From: Acanthopleura granulata
Lineage: Eukaryota > Mollusca > Polyplacophora > Chitonida > Chitonidae
Reading direction: 5' to 3'
Assembly (NCBI GenBank): GCA_016165875.1
Contig: JABBOT010000001.1
Coordinates: forward strand, 13,522,330-13,586,329
Length of the DNA stretch: 64,000 bases
The position numbers were made by a program, and so were the translations under genes. Under the pieces are notes generated by a model. It saw only the letters and a program-made list of their open reading frames with translations. It did no database searches and was not told where the DNA came from. The number at the start of each line of letters is the position of its first letter. Positions within the stretch are counted from its first letter, which is position 1. This document shows positions 60,955 through 64,000 of the stretch, in pieces.

Positions 60955-63706
60955 GTAAGTACTAACATACCATGCCAGGGTGAATGGACTTATGGACATC
61001 TGAATAGGTGGATGGGTGGATAGATATATACATGATCTAAAAAAGCGATGGACTGACGCTAGCGTGAAGAGATATCAGGGACGGATAATTTTACAAATGG
61101 GTTTAGGGATGTGTGAATGGATGGGTGGATAGATAGATAGATGGATACATGATCTGAGAGAGCAATGGACTGACGGCTGTGTGAATATATATATGAACGG
61201 ATAAAATGAGTACTTGATGTAGAGCGTGGATGGATGGCTGGAGGGATGGATGGACAGACGCTTTGGGCGGTTGAAGGGTTGAACTGATCGATGGGCTCCT
61301 AGATGGATTGACTGATTTCTCTACACTAGGCTTGCTTGTTAAGATGTAATAGATTTACTGCTTTGCTACATGAATCTTTATGACAGGCGTCAGATCAGGC
61401 TGTATAGAGGTTACATGGACCATAATTCAAAGCTACACTTGTAACGAAGAAAGGATTTGGAAACAGATGATTGGCTTGGACATGGACATACAGGGGATAA
61501 ATCCACAACAACTGTGACTGCACATTTGACCCGGGCCATTGATTGCTGGTGTACTTGTCATAAATTATAGCATAGAAAGCCGAACAGATTATGATAGAAT
61601 CAATCTTTGATGGTAAATGTGGACAAAGCCTGAACAGTGTGAACTTCGTGCTCTTATGACTGAACAATACAACCGTTTGATTGAAATTGGGTTTCCGTGA
61701 ACCGCGTCGTGTTGACTTAAGTAACGTTTTCTTCTTTGTTTTTGTTTGTTTGTCTTTTTTTTTGCAGTTGTTTTGTTTTTTCTTTTTTTTTCTTTGAGGA
61801 GGGTGAGGGGGTGTAAATCAATTTTCAAATACATTAACGTGTTGTATATTTCCAACTTTCAGAGAGCTATGGAGCCGACCTCCCTCACATTGTGGTTGCC
61901 AATGAAACTGAGCCCTTTGTTTCCTTGCCGTGCCACGCGAGCTCAGCTCTTCCTGACCCTCACCAGGTCACGTGGTACAAACAGGCGAATGGAGTGGATT
62001 CAGTTGTGTTACAAATAAATGTGACAGGTTCCATGGTGAGTTCTGCGGATTTACGGCACAGAGTCGGTTTTGGGGATCGCTGGTCCCTGCTGCTTGCCGC
62101 ACCCTCTGTCTTCGACTCCGGAAACTACACGTGTGTGGTTGATGGTAACCCGCTCTTAAAGGAACGTGTAAAGCTAGAAATTCGAGGTAAATACATCGTA
62201 CACTGTACATTAAGTGTGTGAGTGTTTTGTAGGTATGCTCTTTACCTCAAGTAAAAATACGTTTCTGTTGACCATTTATTTATGTGTACTCAGAAATAAT
62301 AAATGCCACTCCCACCCCAACCCCAAAAAAATAAAAATTTATAATAGTTTCTAATGTTAAAACCTTACCATACCCGTGAAAATCCGTGCGCATGGTTTCA
62401 CATATACCTGAACCGCCTAGGTGACCTGGTGGTTAGAGCGTCCGCCTCAAGATCTGGAGATCCAGGATGAATCCCGGATACCAAAGACTTTGAAAATGGT
62501 ACTAGGGTTCAGCACCGAGAGGTTTGAGCAAGGACACAGGGCGGGCCGGCCCGGTGTCAGTAAAATGTGACCTTTTCTGGTGTTATGTCGGCTGTCCTTG
62601 GCATGATGTTCCAGAGGCCGTAGCCCTTAGGCCGATTAGACTCACCCTACCACAAGAAGACAGAATGTATATACAATTTAAGGACTTCTCGTCGTGACAC
62701 AACTGAATAAAAAATGTTGCGTACGACGTAAAACCTAAACATGCATGCATGCATGCAACCATACCTGCGTACACACACAAACAGATCAGAGGGGTCTCCC
62801 TCACCTGATAGAGACGGCCTCAACCACCCAGAAACCTGACTGCCATCTTAGAAGTGAAATTATCCGATAAGTAAATATTTCTTTATTTATTTGATTGGTG
62901 TTTTACACCATGCTCAAGAATATTTCACTTAGACGACGACGACCGGCATTATGGTGGGAGGAAATCGGGTAGAGCCGGTCGGAAACCCACAACCATCCGC
63001 AAATGGCTGGCAGACCTTCCCGAGTACGTCCGGAGGGGAAGCCAGCATGAGCTGGTCTTGAGCTCACAGCGACAGCATTGGTGGGAGGCTTCTGGGTCAT
63101 TGCGCTGTTCTAGCGGTTAAGTAAATAAATATTAGGATTGCATGTGCTGTATGCAATTGGACTCAAATTATAAGCTAATCATTTGGTCTTAAATAACTTT
63201 TAATCATCAAATTTGATACTGGTGTTTTATAAACTGACATGTTCAATGTCAGGCTTCCCAGTATGGTAACGATAAATAGGCCTATATAAGGTCTACCTCG
63301 AGTTTCCGTGAGTTCACAGTCGTAATATTATCAAGCTTTACATTGTGCTGTAATTCTATACATATCCTCGTTTAAGCAAGGTGATCCTGTGACCGTGGGT
63401 ATATTACATATTTTTGTATGTATTCAATGATGCCTTTATGTCACATGGGGTTAACATTTAATTCACTATCCTATCTATGTAGGCCACCCACAAAATGTGT
63501 TCTTGGTTTTCCCAAGTGCACCATCGCTGATCGTGGCATTTTTCGTGATACTATTGGTCTGGATCGTTCCTGTCGCGTGGCTGATTATCTTCACCTTCGA
63601 AAGGAACGGCATGTGGATCAAATGGCCCCGGTCCCTCAGATTTCCAGAAAAGGCGAAAATCGGTTGGTACGAGGCAGTGAACGAAACGAAAAATTCTATA
63701 TCCTGA
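60852..63706 (+). CDS. Single-Ig-domain type I membrane protein, three exons
   Basis: Joined coding exons 60,852-60,954, 61,863-62,186 and 63,483-63,706 give 217 codons including TGA, a 216-residue protein. Residues 1-34 are a signal peptide with hydrophobic core VAGVLLLVLL. Residues 36-142 form a V-type immunoglobulin domain: Cys58 and Cys125 for the core disulfide, Trp72 in VTWYKQ, and the F-strand motif DSGNYTC at 119-125. Extracellular N-glycosylation sequons are at Asn48, Asn87 and Asn122. Residues 157-179 are one membrane helix. The 37-residue tail is rich in Trp and basic residues and has YEAV at 205-208, a possible sorting or signalling tyrosine that lacks the residue required two positions earlier for a strict ITIM. 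Both introns are phase 1 and GT-AG. Likely a small cell-surface adhesion or recognition receptor; the ligand is unknown. Extra exons cannot be ruled out. I know no specific orthologue, so no symbol is given. Confidence 0.8.
60980..61310. repeat. GGAT-rich repeats in intron 1
   Basis: Stretches of GGTGGATGGGTGGATAGATA type recur near 60,998 and 61,116. Each is followed by ATACATGATCT and then AGCAATGGACTGACG or AGCGATGGACTGACG, so a segment of about 110 bp is duplicated, with more GGATGG repeats near 61,230. It lies inside intron 1 and has no coding role. Confidence 0.7.
61863..62186 (+). CDS. Ig gene exon 2: V-type Ig domain
   Basis: 324 bases, exactly 108 codons' worth, with phase 1 at both ends: the classic symmetrical Ig-domain exon that can be shuffled or skipped without breaking the frame. 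Acceptor CCAACTTTCAG|AGAGC and donor TCGAG|GTAAAT. All Ig landmarks (both core Cys, Trp, DSGNYTC) lie in this exon. Confidence 0.88.
62415..62758 (+). mobile_element. tRNA-derived SINE, family 2, in intron 2
   Basis: Head GCCTAGGTGACCTGGTGGTT followed by AGAGCGTCCGCC, then a body with GGCCCGGTGTCAGTAAAATG and CCTTGGCATGATGTTCCAGA, as in the element at 49,501. The 3' part ends in GTACGACGTAAAACC and an ATGC repeat. The tRNA-like portion lacks an intact box B, so this is not a tRNA gene. Confidence 0.82.
62880..63117 (-). mobile_element. SINE, family 1, minus strand, in intron 2
   Basis: From tail TTCTTTATTTATTTGATTGG through GACCGGCATTATGGTGGGAG to TGGGTCATTGCGCTG; the outermost part of the tRNA head is missing. 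Flanked by TAAGTAAATATT on the left and TAAGTAAATAAATATT on the right, a target duplication altered by one 4-bp repeat slippage. Confidence 0.88.
63483..63706 (+). CDS. Ig gene exon 3: membrane helix and tail
   Basis: Acceptor CTATGTAG|GCCACC. GC completes Gly143 with the last base of exon 2. Encodes a short stalk, a 23-residue helix (core AFFVILLVWIVPVAWLIIF) and a 37-residue tail ending in NSIS before TGA. No AATAAA is evident in the 100 bp after the stop. The frame match of this hydrophobic exon to exon 2 is the main support for the splice model. Confidence 0.78.
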
Positions 63707-63806
63707 CACTTTCTCACCTATATGAAATATATACTGCATTCAACATAAAACAGTGCTAAAAATAGCAAGATGTAGGTTCACCCATCTGGTCAGTCATAAC
63801 CCAATA

Positions 63807-63966
63807 TATTTATTTATTTGATTGGTGATTACGCCGTGCTCAAGAATATTTCACTTATACGACTGCGGCCAGCATTATGGTGGGAGGAAACCGGGCAGAG
63901 CCCGGTGGAAACCGACGACTATCCGCAGGTTGCTGGCTGACATTCCGACGTACGGCCGGAGGGGAA
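63807..63966 (-). mobile_element. SINE, family 1, 5'-truncated, downstream of Ig gene
   Basis: Tail TATTTATTTATTTGATTGGT through GGCCAGCATTATGGTGGGAG to CGTACGGCCGGAGGGGAAA, where similarity stops. The tRNA head is missing. It begins about 100 bp after the stop codon of the Ig gene and could lie in its 3' untranslated region. Confidence 0.85.
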
Positions 63967-64000
63967 ACTATCTCCAATTGAATATTGGCGAACACATTTA

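Noticed and set aside
61768..62018. Alternative exon from the pyrimidine-rich acceptor in intron 1
   Set aside because: It would read the Ig exon in a wrong frame and stop at 62,018, losing the core Cys and the membrane helix.

Overview
This looks like nuclear DNA from an invertebrate, most likely a mollusc. There are no bacterial-type operons. The only convincing gene is split by GT-AG introns, and two families of tRNA-derived SINEs are scattered through the window. The main SINE family (a tRNA-like head, a body read on the minus strand as GGCCAGCATTATGGTGGGAGG, and an AAATAAATAAAT tail) resembles SINEs I recall from mollusc genomes. The mollusc call is an inference and was not checked against a database.

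Positions 1 to about 45,710 form one structure: a head-to-tail array of six diverged copies of a mostly non-coding unit of about 7.2-8.4 kb. Counted from a shared landmark, copies begin near 1, 7526, 15160, 23053, 30210 and 38628. The array runs off the left edge and ends inside copy 6, where two SINEs lie tail to tail. No reading frame is conserved between copies. Each copy has its own insertions and deletions: three SINEs in the plus orientation, a 486-bp MITE-like element, an LTR-like element in copy 4, a long inverted-repeat relative of it in copy 5, a private segment in copy 2, and short tandem repeats that grew out of unit sequence (37-bp family in copies 1, 3 and 5; 38-bp family in copy 6). 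Copies share segments in conflicting combinations, which suggests exchange or conversion between them.

Positions 46,000 to 60,850 are intergenic and low in recognisable content. They hold degenerate short repeats, an old partial duplication (46.8/48.4 kb against 51.2/52.1 kb), a second SINE family inserted in a minisatellite, a minus-strand SINE with a perfect 14-bp target duplication, and a compact nested inverted-repeat structure at 56.3-57.4 kb.

Positions 60,852 to 63,706 (+) encode a three-exon, 216-residue protein: signal peptide, one V-type immunoglobulin domain, one membrane helix and a short cytoplasmic tail. Both introns are phase 1 and the Ig domain sits on one symmetrical exon. 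Its second intron holds two SINEs and a third lies just downstream. This is the one gene I can support; the rest of the window is repeat biology.
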